Of a stretch of 64,000 nt of DNA, positions 33,524-43,053 are shown piece by piece. How positions within the stretch are numbered: the first letter of the stretch is position 1; each line of letters begins with the position of its first letter. Position numbers and translations under genes: made by a program. The notes under the pieces are model-generated. The model worked only from the letters and a program-made list of their open reading frames with translations. It was not told the origin of the DNA and did no database searches. This DNA is from Methanoculleus sp. (GTDB taxonomy: Archaea > Halobacteriota > Methanomicrobia > Methanomicrobiales > Methanoculleaceae), in assembly GCF_030019085.1 (NCBI RefSeq), contig NZ_JASEFJ010000004.1, positions 52,059 to 116,058 on the forward strand. Direction: 5' to 3'.

Positions 33524-35520
33524 CTCTCCACCTCCTCCCGGAATAGGTCGATGGTGCAGGGGATCATCTCCTCCTGCATCCAGGGCGGCAGGGCGGCATG
33601 AACCCCCGGTTCAAGGAACCGTCTCTCTCCGAGTACCAGCATCCCCCGGTCTTCCGGTGTCCGGAGCACACGGCCGAGCGCCTGAAGGGCGCGGTTGATC
33701 GCGGGGAGGGTGTAACTGATAAACTCGCCCTCCTCGCCGAACTTCATCCTGAAGTAGTCGATCACCATCCTGCGGACGCGGTTGAACGGCGCGAGCGGGA
33801 GACCGATGACGAGCGCGCCCGAGAGCATCTCGCCGCGGTAGTCGAGACCCTCGCTCCACTTTCCGCCACAGACGGCAAATATGATACCGGAGGTACCGGT
33901 TCCTGGGAGGTTCATGAACTCCCGCAGCATTGCGGCTGACTCCTGGCTGTTCCGGGACTCGATGTAGATCCGCTTGTTACGGATCCGCTTTGAACAGCGT
34001 TCGGCAAAGTTGTTGAGGAGGTCGTAGGATGGAAAGTAGATCGCCAGGTTCCCCGGCAGGCAGGCAAACGCGGTTATGTAGTCTTCTGTCCGCGCCAGGT
34101 TCTGGGCGTTGCGGCGCATGGAGTAGGCGGTGGTTATGTCCTCTGCGCAGAGGATACGGCGGTTCTCCGGGGGGAAGGCGTTCGGGATGGATATCGTGGT
34201 GACGGGGAGATCGCCGAAGTAGTAGCGACGGTAGCTCTCGATCGGAGCGAGCGTGCCGGAGATGAGCACACAGCAGGCGTGCGCCCCGGCGATCTCCTGG
34301 AGTTTTGTGCCGGGGTCGATGTTTCGGACCTCAAGCGTCACGCTCCCGTCCTCTCCCTTCCTGTAGACGGTTATGTAGGCCGGGTCGGATGCGGAACGAA
34401 GGATCCGGTAGAAGAAACCGGTCAACCGCTCGATCGCGCTCTCCCGGAACTCCCCTACCTGCATGTTCTTCTCGCGGATCCCCTCACTGATCTTGAGGAG
34501 GTCGTCCACAACCTCATCAATGCTCCGATAGAGCGTGCCGGAGAGGGTCATCCGCTGGAAGATACCGGGGTCAAACCAGTCCTCTACCTCGTGTGAGTCT
34601 TTGAGCGCCTCCATGAACCGGGTGATCTGGGGCAGGATCCTGGAGACGGCCTCCGCCTGTTTTGACTGTCCCCGGCCGGAGAGTTCGTGGCCGGCCTGCA
34701 GTATGTCACGCTCCTCGATCGTCACGCTCTCGATGCTCTGGACGACGTCACCACAGTTGTGCGCCTCGTCGATGAGGAGAAGCACGTCCTTCGCTTCGAT
34801 TCCGAGCGACATGTAGATCTGTTCCCGGATGGTATCGTCGAAGAGGTGATAGAAGTTCAGAAGCACCACGTCGGCATCGCGGGCGGCATGCATCATGGTG
34901 TCGTAGGGGCAGACATCACCACAGAAACGGATAAGGTGCTCGGGGAGGATCAACTCGGTGCTCACACGTTCGGCCCGGACGCGGAGCGCCGTGGAGGCGA
35001 CCATCTTGAGTCCGCCGTCCTCGGGTTCTATGAACGATTTACCCTGGATGAAGTAGGGGCAGATCAGGGGGTGTTCCGGGTCAATCTTACGGATCTGTTG
35101 CCGGATCTGGCGATCGTTTGCCGGGACAAGGGAGCCTTTCTGCGCCCGTTCCCTCATCAGTGCTGTCGAGAACGCTTTTACCCCCTCACAACGACGGTAG
35201 ACGTCCCCTTCGCCGCCGAGAGGGCACATGCTGGACTTACCTATCAGGTAGGCAAACTTCAGCCTGCCGCGTTTCTGCCGGATGAACTGGAGTTCGCGCA
35301 TGAATGTTGTAAGCTGACTGATCGTCCTGACAGCGACGAGCACTTTACGCCCTCGACTCTCGGAGAGGAGCGCGGCGACAACGCTCGATTTGCCGCTCCC
35401 GGTCGGCGCATCGATCATGGCGATGCCGCCATTACGTGCGGTGGATGCGGCCACCTCAAGCATCTCCCGCTGGTGGGGGCGGTATTCGCGGTACGGGAAC
35501 CAGTCGTCGAGAGCGTCCAT
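33511..35520 (-). CDS. XPD/DinG-type iron-sulfur DNA helicase
   Basis: 669 aa, superfamily 2, 5'-3' helicase expected. Walker A is DAPTGSGKSS, Walker B LLIDEAHNC (DEAH). The 4Fe-4S domain cysteines fit C99, C111, C154 and C200/C204 (LICPYF, DVCPYD). The C-terminal motor domain has FAVCGGKWSEGLDYRGE and the motif VI segment QALGRVLRTPEDRG. It probably acts in nucleotide excision repair or unwinding. It is co-transcribed with ogt and panE further downstream. Confidence 0.93.
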   Translation of the reverse strand: MDALDDWFPYREYRPHQREMLEVAASTARNGGIAMIDAPTGSGKSSVVAALLSESRGRKVLVAVRTISQLTTFMRELQFIRQKRGRLKFAYLIGKSSMCPLGGEGDVYRRCEGVKAFSTALMRERAQKGSLVPANDRQIRQQIRKIDPEHPLICPYFIQGKSFIEPEDGGLKMVASTALRVRAERVSTELILPEHLIRFCGDVCPYDTMMHAARDADVVLLNFYHLFDDTIREQIYMSLGIEAKDVLLLIDEAHNCGDVVQSIESVTIEERDILQAGHELSGRGQSKQAEAVSRILPQITRFMEALKDSHEVEDWFDPGIFQRMTLSGTLYRSIDEVVDDLLKISEGIREKNMQVGEFRESAIERLTGFFYRILRSASDPAYITVYRKGEDGSVTLEVRNIDPGTKLQEIAGAHACCVLISGTLAPIESYRRYYFGDLPVTTISIPNAFPPENRRILCAEDITTAYSMRRNAQNLARTEDYITAFACLPGNLAIYFPSYDLLNNFAERCSKRIRNKRIYIESRNSQESAAMLREFMNLPGTGTSGIIFAVCGGKWSEGLDYRGEMLSGALVIGLPLAPFNRVRRMVIDYFRMKFGEEGEFISYTLPAINRALQALGRVLRTPEDRGMLVLGERRFLEPGVHAALPPWMQEEMIPCTIDLFREEVERWRS

Positions 35521-35707
35521 TACATTAGGTTTGTCGTCTGTATGAATTTAGTTTGGGTCTCCGGTGTTAAAGTGAACGACTATCTGTTCCGGTGCGTGGA
35601 ATCGGCCACTCCCCATAGATCCTGAGGATGCCGGTAAGATCGCACCCTGCAGCACCCGTTTTTACCTTTCGATAGGTTCATCATAGCCGGGATCCATCTT
35701 ACCTCCA

Positions 35708-36736
35708 ATGAGCCAGCCAGAGGATTCGAACCCCGGGTTGGACGAGTCCAATGCACGCCCTGTAACGGTCACCGTCATCGACTACGATGCAACACACTTC
35801 TCCGAGTGGAAGTGCAGTCGCCCGGAGGAGATCCGGCTCCCCTCTTCCCGGCGGACGGTCACCTGGATCATCGTCGACGGTGTCCACGACCCCGAAATTG
35901 TCGAGGCTATCGGGACCGCTCTCGGCATACACCCCCTGACCCGGGAAGACATCATGAACACCCGCCAGCGACCGAAGATCGAGGAGTACGAGGATTACCT
36001 CTATGTCGCTGTTCGTGCGGTCGCCGTCGATGGTGACGAGGGGTTTCAGAGCAGGCAGGTCAGCCTTCTGCTCGGGAATGGCTACATCGTATCCTTCCAG
36101 GAGCAGCCCGACGGGACATTCGATCGAATTCTCGGGCGGTTACGTGCAGGCGGAGGCCGGGTCAGGAGCGTGGGTCCGGATTACCTCTTTTACGCCCTGC
36201 TGGACGCAATCGTCGATGGCTACTTCGGCGTGATCGAGGTTTTTGGAGAGCGAATAGAGGTTATCGAAGAGGAGGTGATGGCGGAACCCGACCGGGAGAC
36301 GCTCCAGAAGATATACTCATTGAAACGTTCACTGATCGCGCTCCGGCGCTCTGCCTGGCCGCTCCGTGACATTGTTGCACAGCTCGAACGAGGAGAGTCG
36401 CCCCTGATCAGTGACGCCCTCCACATCTACTTCCGCGATATCTACGACCACGCCGTAGGAGTTGCCGAGACCGTGGAGACGTATCGGGATATGATGTCAG
36501 GGATCCTGGATATCTACCTCTCAAGCCAGAGCAGCCGTATGAACGAGATAATGAAGGTCCTGACCATCATCGCCACGATCTTCATTCCGCTTACGTTCAT
36601 CGCCGGGATCTATGGCATGAACTTTGAGTACATGCCCGAACTTTCCCACCCGCTTGGATACCAGGCATCCCTCATCTCGATGATGGTCGTTGCAGCCACC
36701 ATGCTCATCTATTTCAGGAGGAAGGGATGGATCTGA
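35708..36736 (+). CDS. corA: CorA-type Mg2+/Co2+ transporter
   Basis: 342 aa. A large soluble N-domain is followed by two C-terminal transmembrane helices. The signature GMN motif is YGMNFEYMPEL at the end of TM1 (LTIIATIFIPLTFIAGIYGMN). The long stalk helix (REDIMNTRQRPKIEEYEDYLYVAVRAV, RETLQKIYSLKRSLIALRR) is typical. It conducts Mg2+, and Co2+ or Ni2+ in some members. It lies immediately upstream of a corrinoid- and nickel-dependent gene cluster, which may be coincidental. Confidence 0.93.
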   Translation: MSQPEDSNPGLDESNARPVTVTVIDYDATHFSEWKCSRPEEIRLPSSRRTVTWIIVDGVHDPEIVEAIGTALGIHPLTREDIMNTRQRPKIEEYEDYLYVAVRAVAVDGDEGFQSRQVSLLLGNGYIVSFQEQPDGTFDRILGRLRAGGGRVRSVGPDYLFYALLDAIVDGYFGVIEVFGERIEVIEEEVMAEPDRETLQKIYSLKRSLIALRRSAWPLRDIVAQLERGESPLISDALHIYFRDIYDHAVGVAETVETYRDMMSGILDIYLSSQSSRMNEIMKVLTIIATIFIPLTFIAGIYGMNFEYMPELSHPLGYQASLISMMVVAATMLIYFRRKGWI

Positions 36737-36790
36737 GTCAGAATCCTGATGTATGACGGGTCGCCCCGTTGTCGTGCACGCAAAACAACC

Positions 36791-36817
36791 TTTTATGGGC
36801 GCGTAAGGAGTAACTCC
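36791..36817 (+). promoter_or_regulatory. Promoter and palindrome of the acetyl-CoA synthase cluster
   Basis: A TTTTATG box at 36791-36797 is about 38 bp before the acsB start. The inverted repeat GGAGT-A-ACTCC (36807-36817) lies where transcription should begin, so it could be a repressor site or an accident of composition. Confidence 0.4.
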
Positions 36818-36830
36818 TCCTGATGGCACC

Positions 36831-38867
36831 ATGAACGAGATAGAGACGGACTTGCTTGATGCGGCTATAGAACGCGGCCGCATCAGACTCGATGCACGGC
36901 TGCAAACCCTCTCCGGCAAACCAGAATATCCCGATACCGCATACGCCCTCCCGGTGACCTATGCCCTCACCGGGATTGCCGTTCGTGACGCCGAAGGAGC
37001 GCGTGAAGCATACCGGCAGTCCGGCAACAACCTTCTTGTCGCCTGCGAATGCCTGATGGCTGCTGAAGGAGCGGTTGAACCGCCATACACTGGTTTCATC
37101 CCGGACACCGTTCTCCGGCAGCTCGGCTACACCCTGGTCGACGGTAGCGTCATAGGTCTTGGCCTCATCGTAGGGAGGCCGGAGAGCCCAGATGCGGCCG
37201 CCGCCATCTGCCGGGAGATGCAGGAGAAGTACCTCCTTACCTTCCTCGCCGGCGGCGTGGTGGAGGCGCTCTCCGGTGCCGGTGTCCGGCTGGGACTTGA
37301 GTATCGGTTGGTGCCGCTCGGTCCAGAGAGCGCCCGCGGGATCCATTTCGCTGACATCCTTGCCAGGATTGCTATGATGTTTGGTGGGGTGAAACCCGGG
37401 GACGCCTCTGCCCTTCTCGTCTACGCCGCTGAGAGGGCAAAGGCGTTTGTTATCGTCTTCCCCGGCCTTACCGATGAGGAGATAGCGTTTGTCGACTCAC
37501 TCCGGGCTCTCGGGATGCCTATCCTGACCGTCGACGGGGGTTACCGGGGCGGGGAGTGGATCCCGGTCGCCTCTGGCGAGGCCGTGCAGAAGGGTATGGA
37601 TTTGCGCGGAATACGGGTCACAATTACGGCGATCCCGATCCCGATGGCCTGTTCCCCTGCTTTTGAGGGAAAAAGCATCCGCAAAGAGGAGATGTATGTT
37701 GAGTTTGGCGGCGGTCGGACACCGGCCTTCGAACTCCTCCGGACGCGACCGCGGGAGGAGGTCGAGGACGGCAAGGTCACCGTCATCGGTCCTGAGGTCG
37801 ATGACGTCCCGGCAGGTTCCGCCCTCCCGCTTGCGATCCTGGTGGACGTTGCCGGCGAAAGGATGAAGCCAGACTACGAACCTGTGCTTGAGAGGCGGAT
37901 CCACACCTTCATCAACTACGGTGAGGGGTCCTGGCACGTCGCCCAGCGCGACCTGATCTGGGTCAGGCTATCGAAGGATGCGGTGGCAAAAGGTGTCAGG
38001 ATCCGTGATATCGGGACACTGCTTGCCCACAAACTCAAGATGGAGTTTCCGGATCACATCGAGGCGATCCAGGTGACACTTGTGACCGACAGAGCAAAGG
38101 TCGAGGAACTGCTCCCGCAGGCGCGTGAGATCTATAAGAGGCGGGACGAACGGATTGCCGGGATGAAGGATGACGATGTGGAGGTCTTCTACTCCTGCAC
38201 CCTCTGCCAGACGTTTGCCCCAAACCACGTCTGCATCATAACCCCCGAACGCCCGGCGCTCTGCGGCGCGATCACATGGCTCGATGCCAGGATTGCTCAC
38301 GAGATCACGCCCTCCGGGGCAAACCAGCCGGTTGAGAAGGGGGAGGTGATCGAAGCCCTCCGCGGTGAGTTTGCAGGTGTGAACCGGTTTGTGAAGAAGA
38401 CCTCTCACGGCGAGACCGAACGGGTCTCACTCTACAGCATAATAGACTATCCGATGACCGCCTGTGGGTGTTTTGAGTGTATCGCGGCTATAGTCCCGGA
38501 GGTGAACGGTGTCCTGATCGTGAACCGTGACTACCGGGGGGAGACGCCGCTCGGTATGACCTTCTCGACGCTTGCCGGGACGATCGGGGGCGGTGCGCAG
38601 ACCCCCGGGTTCCTCGGGATAGCGAAGAGTTACATCCTGAGCGAGAGGTTCCTGCAGGCCGAGGGCGGTATTGCCCGGGTGGTCTGGATGCCGACCTCCT
38701 TAAGGGAGGAACTCGGCGACCGGTTGCGGGAGAGGCTTGCAGCGGCGGGGATCCCTGAGATGTATGAGAAGATCGCGGACGAGGTCACGGCACCGACGAT
38801 CGAGGACCTGATCGCGTTCCTCGAACGGGTCGAGCATCCGGCGCTCGCTATGAAACCGCTGATCTGA
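36831..38867 (+). CDS. acsB: Acetyl-CoA synthase, full-length bacterial-type AcsB (CdhC homologue)
   Basis: 678 aa. It makes or cleaves acetyl-CoA at the Ni-Ni-[4Fe-4S] A-cluster from a methyl group, CO and CoA. The six ligands are C456, C459, C468, C478 (CTLCQTFAPNHVC, ALCGA) and C545, C547 (ACGCFEC). Each is exactly 50 residues before the Moorella AcsB positions 506, 509, 518, 528, 595 and 597. Methanogen CdhC is about 470 aa and lacks the N-terminal third; this protein has it (AYALPVTYALTGIAVRDAEGAREAY), the domain that touches CO dehydrogenase in bacteria. First gene of a six-gene operon. No CO dehydrogenase is in the window, so the CO source is unknown. Confidence 0.95.
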   Translation: MNEIETDLLDAAIERGRIRLDARLQTLSGKPEYPDTAYALPVTYALTGIAVRDAEGAREAYRQSGNNLLVACECLMAAEGAVEPPYTGFIPDTVLRQLGYTLVDGSVIGLGLIVGRPESPDAAAAICREMQEKYLLTFLAGGVVEALSGAGVRLGLEYRLVPLGPESARGIHFADILARIAMMFGGVKPGDASALLVYAAERAKAFVIVFPGLTDEEIAFVDSLRALGMPILTVDGGYRGGEWIPVASGEAVQKGMDLRGIRVTITAIPIPMACSPAFEGKSIRKEEMYVEFGGGRTPAFELLRTRPREEVEDGKVTVIGPEVDDVPAGSALPLAILVDVAGERMKPDYEPVLERRIHTFINYGEGSWHVAQRDLIWVRLSKDAVAKGVRIRDIGTLLAHKLKMEFPDHIEAIQVTLVTDRAKVEELLPQAREIYKRRDERIAGMKDDDVEVFYSCTLCQTFAPNHVCIITPERPALCGAITWLDARIAHEITPSGANQPVEKGEVIEALRGEFAGVNRFVKKTSHGETERVSLYSIIDYPMTACGCFECIAAIVPEVNGVLIVNRDYRGETPLGMTFSTLAGTIGGGAQTPGFLGIAKSYILSERFLQAEGGIARVVWMPTSLREELGDRLRERLAAAGIPEMYEKIADEVTAPTIEDLIAFLERVEHPALAMKPLI

Positions 38868-38880
38868 GGAGGAGTTATCT

Positions 38881-39792
38881 GTGAGTGAAAACAGTCCTGA
38901 TAAGTTAGCCATCCGGGAGGTGCGTCTCGGCGCAACACGCGCTGAGGGGGGAACAAGGGAAGTCTCCTACGTTATAGGTGGAGACCGGGGTCTGCCTTTT
39001 TGCGGCAACGATGCCGGCCGACGCCTTGTGGCACTTGAGATCTGCGACGACCCGGCGATCTGGCCGCCGGTCGTTCGCAACTACGTGGGCGACCTTGTAA
39101 ACAACCCCGAGGATTGGGCACAGGCAGCGGAGCGCAGATACGGTGCAGACCTTGTGCGGTTGAACTTTACCAGCACCAAAAAACGAGGGTTTAATGCGTT
39201 CGCAGATATCGCCTCGACAACAGAGCGCGTGCTTGAGGCAACGACCCGTCCCCTGATAATCGAGGGGAGTAACGACCCCCAGGTTGACAGCGAGGTCTTC
39301 CGACGGTGCGGTGAAGCGGGTGAGGGGGAGCGTCTCCTCCTCGGGACGGCAGAGGCCGACAGATACCGGAGCGTCGCCGCTGCGGCGCTGGCATACGGGC
39401 ATCTGGTGATCGCACAGTCGCCCATCGATGTCAACCTGGCCAAACAGTTAAACATCCTCCTCCGCGAGACGGGCGTGCCGGAAGACCGCATAGTGATCGA
39501 CCCCTACACGGGGGCGCTTGGATACGGGTTCGAGTATTCCTACTCGGTGATGGAGCGGATACGTCTTGCCGCGATCGCCGGCGATGACGACCTGGCGATG
39601 CCGATGATCAGCGCTCCTACCGACACACTCTCCATCCGGGAGGTACGGGAGGCCGCACCGGAGGAGCAGGATGCTATGGCGGTCGCATGGGAGTTCTATA
39701 CGGCATACTCCGCCTTTGTTGCCGGGGCTTCGGTCGTCTGCGTACGCCATCCGCTGACCGTGGAGAGACTCAAAAAGGTGCTGGAGGCCTGA
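38881..39792 (+). CDS. acsD: Corrinoid iron-sulfur protein small subunit
   Basis: 303 aa from GTG 38881 with a clear GGAGGAG ribosome site. TIM-barrel methyl-handling subunit of the corrinoid iron-sulfur protein: GTREVSYVIGGDRGLPF, NPEDWAQAAERRYGADLVRLNF, IIEGSNDPQVDSEVF, DPYTGALGYGFEYSYSVMERIRL. The length matches bacterial AcsD rather than the longer archaeal CdhD (about 430 aa). It pairs with AcsC to carry a methyl group between its donor and AcsB. It is 13 bp after acsB and 4 bp before acsC. Confidence 0.93.
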   Translation: MSENSPDKLAIREVRLGATRAEGGTREVSYVIGGDRGLPFCGNDAGRRLVALEICDDPAIWPPVVRNYVGDLVNNPEDWAQAAERRYGADLVRLNFTSTKKRGFNAFADIASTTERVLEATTRPLIIEGSNDPQVDSEVFRRCGEAGEGERLLLGTAEADRYRSVAAAALAYGHLVIAQSPIDVNLAKQLNILLRETGVPEDRIVIDPYTGALGYGFEYSYSVMERIRLAAIAGDDDLAMPMISAPTDTLSIREVREAAPEEQDAMAVAWEFYTAYSAFVAGASVVCVRHPLTVERLKKVLEA

Positions 39793-39796
39793 ACCG

Positions 39797-41131
39797 ATGG
39801 CGATGAAAGCACTTGATATCTATAAACACCTGCCGAAGACGAACTGCAAGAAGTGCGGTTACCCGACCTGCCTGGCCTTCGCCATGAAACTTGCGACGGG
39901 AAAGGCGGATGTTGAGGCCTGCCCTGACCTCGATCCGGGGGCAAAGGCGCTTCTCGGGGGAGTGACAAGGCCGCCGGTAAGGGCGGTCACGATCGGTGCA
40001 GGCGAGCGATCGGTCACCATAGGCGAGGAGTTTGTCCTTTTCAGGCACGAGAAGACCTTCTACCACCCGCCAGGGATCATGGTTGAGGTCTCCGATACCT
40101 GGACTGAGGTGGAGGTGCGATCCGTTGTGGATGAGGTCAGGGAGACGGTCGTCCATCGCGTGGGCCAGGACCTCGTCCTCAACGGTGTGGCGGTGAGAAA
40201 CGAGAGCGGGAGCGCCGACCGGTTCGCAGAGACCGTGAGGCTTGCCGGCGGCGGGAGCAGTCTCCCCCTGGTGCTGATCTCCGACGATCCCACGGCCTTT
40301 GAAGCAGCCCTTGCGATAGCGGGGCAGTACCGGCCGCTGATCCACGCGGCGACCGCTGATAACTGGGAGCCACTGGCCGCGCTTGCAAAACAGTATGGAT
40401 CGCCTCTTGTTGTCCGGGCCGGGACGCCGGCAGACCTCGCTGCCATCACCGCAAAGTGTGCGGAGGCAGGGGTCGCCGACCTGCTGATCGACCCTGCACC
40501 GGGGTCGCTCCAGGGCTATATCACCGTCGCGACCGAGATCCGGAGGAGCGCCATCGAGCGGACGGAACCCGCACTTGGCTACCCGATCTACCTGGACGCA
40601 GGAGCCCTGGGGGAGACCGATGCTGCAGTCGCTACAGGCATCCTGAAGTATGCGGGGATCATCGTCACCCCACGATTCTCCCGTGCCTCACGGGAGGCGG
40701 CGCTCACCCTGCGCCAGAACATCTACACCGACCCGCAGCACCCCATCCAGGTTACGCCCGGGGTCTACCCGATCAACAACCCGGAGCGGGACGCGCCCGT
40801 CCTCCTCACGGTGAACTTCTCGCTCACCTACTTCACGATTGTTGGCTATCTCGAGGCTTCCCGGATGCCCTGCCACCTCCTGATCGTGGATACGGAAGGG
40901 CTCTCGGTTCTAACCTCGGTTGCCGGCGGTAAACTGACGGAGACTATGGTGGCCGATGCTCTAAAGAAGTTTGGCGTCGCCGACCTGGTGGATCACAGGA
41001 TCCTGATCATCCCGGGCTACGCCGCTCCGCTCTCCGGCAAGATCGAGGACGCAACCGGCTGGAAGGTGATGGTCGGACCCAGGGATGCAGCCGATCTCCC
41101 GGAGTACCTCGAGAAGGAGTGGAAGACCTGA
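39797..41131 (+). CDS. acsC: Corrinoid iron-sulfur protein large subunit
   Basis: 444 aa. The N-terminal 4Fe-4S domain is CKKCGYPTC...ACP (C17, C20, C25, C42), which reduces cobalt. The TIM barrel and the C-terminal corrinoid-binding domain follow (INNPERDAPVLLTVNFSLTYFTIVGYL, LIVDTEGLSVLTSVAGGKL). The cobalt carries the methyl group delivered to AcsB. Stop and the next start share one base (TGATG), so it is coupled to the activator gene. Confidence 0.95.
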   Translation: MAMKALDIYKHLPKTNCKKCGYPTCLAFAMKLATGKADVEACPDLDPGAKALLGGVTRPPVRAVTIGAGERSVTIGEEFVLFRHEKTFYHPPGIMVEVSDTWTEVEVRSVVDEVRETVVHRVGQDLVLNGVAVRNESGSADRFAETVRLAGGGSSLPLVLISDDPTAFEAALAIAGQYRPLIHAATADNWEPLAALAKQYGSPLVVRAGTPADLAAITAKCAEAGVADLLIDPAPGSLQGYITVATEIRRSAIERTEPALGYPIYLDAGALGETDAAVATGILKYAGIIVTPRFSRASREAALTLRQNIYTDPQHPIQVTPGVYPINNPERDAPVLLTVNFSLTYFTIVGYLEASRMPCHLLIVDTEGLSVLTSVAGGKLTETMVADALKKFGVADLVDHRILIIPGYAAPLSGKIEDATGWKVMVGPRDAADLPEYLEKEWKT

Positions 41132-43053
41132 TGCCGACGGTGACGTTTCTTCCCGGCTACCGGAAGGTGAGCGTCCCCGAAGGGACAAGCCTACTTGATG
41201 CAGCACGTGCGGCCGGTCTTGCGATGAACGTGGTCTGCGGCGGGCAGGGAAAGTGCGGGAAGTGTCTGGTCTTCGTGAAGACCGGGAGCGTCTCGTTTGA
41301 CCGCGATAAGTTCCGCAAATTCTTCTCTGATCCGGAGATCGCGCGCGGTGCGTGCCTTGCCTGCCAGACGACCGTTACCGGTGACGTCCAGGTAGACGTC
41401 CCTGAAGGATCACTCATTCAGGAGCAGAAGATCCTGGTGGAGATCCAGGGGCTAGAGGAGATCCCGCTCAACCCTGCCGTCAGGAAGTATGAGGTCTACC
41501 TGAGTCCGCCGTCACTCGATGACACCACACCCGACCTCACACGACTGCTGGAAGGGGTTGAAGGGGTGGGTGGACCGCCACCCAACCGTGTCTACGCGCC
41601 GCTTGGCGTCCTCCGCTACCTTCCGCAGGTGCTCCGCCGGAGCGACTGGCACGTGACCGCCACGGTCGCGCTCGTGCCCGGCGGGTACCGACTGAGCAAT
41701 GTGGATGATGGCGACACCACCGGCCGGCTATACGGGGCGGCGGTCGACCTCGGGACCACCACGATCGTGGTCTACCTCTGGAGCCTGGTAGATGGCCGGA
41801 TCCTCTCAACGGCGTCCAACTACAACCGGCAGATCTCCTGCGGCGAGGATATCCTCTCGAGGGTGAACTTCTCCAGGAAGGGTGGTCTTGCACGGTTACA
41901 GCAACTCGCAGCGGAGAGCATAAACGAGGCGCTGAAGAAAGCCGCGGATGCCGCCGGGGTCGATCTTGAGGAGATATTTGAGGTGATGGTTGCCGGAAAT
42001 ACCGTGATGACCCATCTCTTTCTCGGGATCGACCCGGGATACATGATCGCCGAGCCCTACATCCCGGTGGTGCAGCGGATGCTCTCGACGGCCGCCCGAC
42101 GGGTCGGTATCGCGACGCATGAGAACACCGGGATCTACACCTTTCCGGCTGTCTCGAACTTCATTGGCGGCGATGTGATCGCCGATATCCTGGCCACCGG
42201 GATGACGGAACGCGAGGAGGTCACGCTTCTGATCGATATAGGCACGAACTTTGAGGTTGTGCTCGGCAACCGCGACTGGATGCTCTCCTGTTCGGGCGCT
42301 GCCGGCCCCGCCCTCGAAGGCGGGGAGGTGCTGTTTGGGATGCGGGCAAACCCCGGCGCGATAGAGAGCGTCAGGATCGATCCCGAGACACTCACGCCCA
42401 CCTACACAACCATCAACGGTGTGGCGCCCCGTGGTATCTGCGGGTCGGGCCTCATCGATCTGCTTGCGGAGCTGCTCCGCGCCTGTGTAATCGACAGGAC
42501 GGGCGGGATCAACCTTGAGATCGATCACCCCCGGATCAGGAGGGGGCGGTATGCCCCTGAGTTTGTTGTGGCCTGGAAAGAAGAGACACCGATAGGGAAA
42601 GATATCGTCATCACCGAGAACGACATTAAAAACCTCGTAATGAGCAAGGCCGCGATCCACGGCGCCTGCATGACGCTCCTCGATGCAGCAGGTCTGGCAC
42701 CCCGTGATATCGAGAGGGTCTGCTTAACGGGGGCGTTCGGGAACTACATCAACAAGGAGAACGCAATCACGGTCGGGTTGATCCCGGAGGTGCCTCTTGA
42801 ACGTGTGGAGAATATCGGGAACGGCGCGATCACGGGCGCGAACATCGCGCTGGTCAACCGCAAACGGCGGAAAGAACTCGACGGCCTTGCAAGGAGGATC
42901 ACCTACATCGAACTGAACGCCGACCCCTCCTTCATGGACCGCTATACATCTAGCTGTTTCCTGCCGCACACCGATCTTTCGCTATTCCCGCGCGTGCAGC
43001 AGATGCTGGAGGCGTGCAGACTGAGGGAGGGGGTGGGGTCACGACAGGGATGA
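41131..43053 (+). CDS. acsV: AcsV-like corrinoid protein activator (RACo/ASKHA family)
   Basis: 640 aa from ATG 41131 (the GTG at 41119 lies inside acsC). A plant-type 2Fe-2S domain has C36, C42, C45 and further C75/C78 (CGGQGKCGKC, GACLACQT). A linker and an actin/hexokinase-fold ATPase follow (GAAVDLGTTTIVVYLWS, TLLIDIGTNFEVVLGN, VCLTGAFGNYI). Such proteins return inactive Co(II) corrinoid to active Co(I) using ATP. Placement directly after acsC fits activation of the corrinoid protein. Confidence 0.93.
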   Translation: MPTVTFLPGYRKVSVPEGTSLLDAARAAGLAMNVVCGGQGKCGKCLVFVKTGSVSFDRDKFRKFFSDPEIARGACLACQTTVTGDVQVDVPEGSLIQEQKILVEIQGLEEIPLNPAVRKYEVYLSPPSLDDTTPDLTRLLEGVEGVGGPPPNRVYAPLGVLRYLPQVLRRSDWHVTATVALVPGGYRLSNVDDGDTTGRLYGAAVDLGTTTIVVYLWSLVDGRILSTASNYNRQISCGEDILSRVNFSRKGGLARLQQLAAESINEALKKAADAAGVDLEEIFEVMVAGNTVMTHLFLGIDPGYMIAEPYIPVVQRMLSTAARRVGIATHENTGIYTFPAVSNFIGGDVIADILATGMTEREEVTLLIDIGTNFEVVLGNRDWMLSCSGAAGPALEGGEVLFGMRANPGAIESVRIDPETLTPTYTTINGVAPRGICGSGLIDLLAELLRACVIDRTGGINLEIDHPRIRRGRYAPEFVVAWKEETPIGKDIVITENDIKNLVMSKAAIHGACMTLLDAAGLAPRDIERVCLTGAFGNYINKENAITVGLIPEVPLERVENIGNGAITGANIALVNRKRRKELDGLARRITYIELNADPSFMDRYTSSCFLPHTDLSLFPRVQQMLEACRLREGVGSRQG

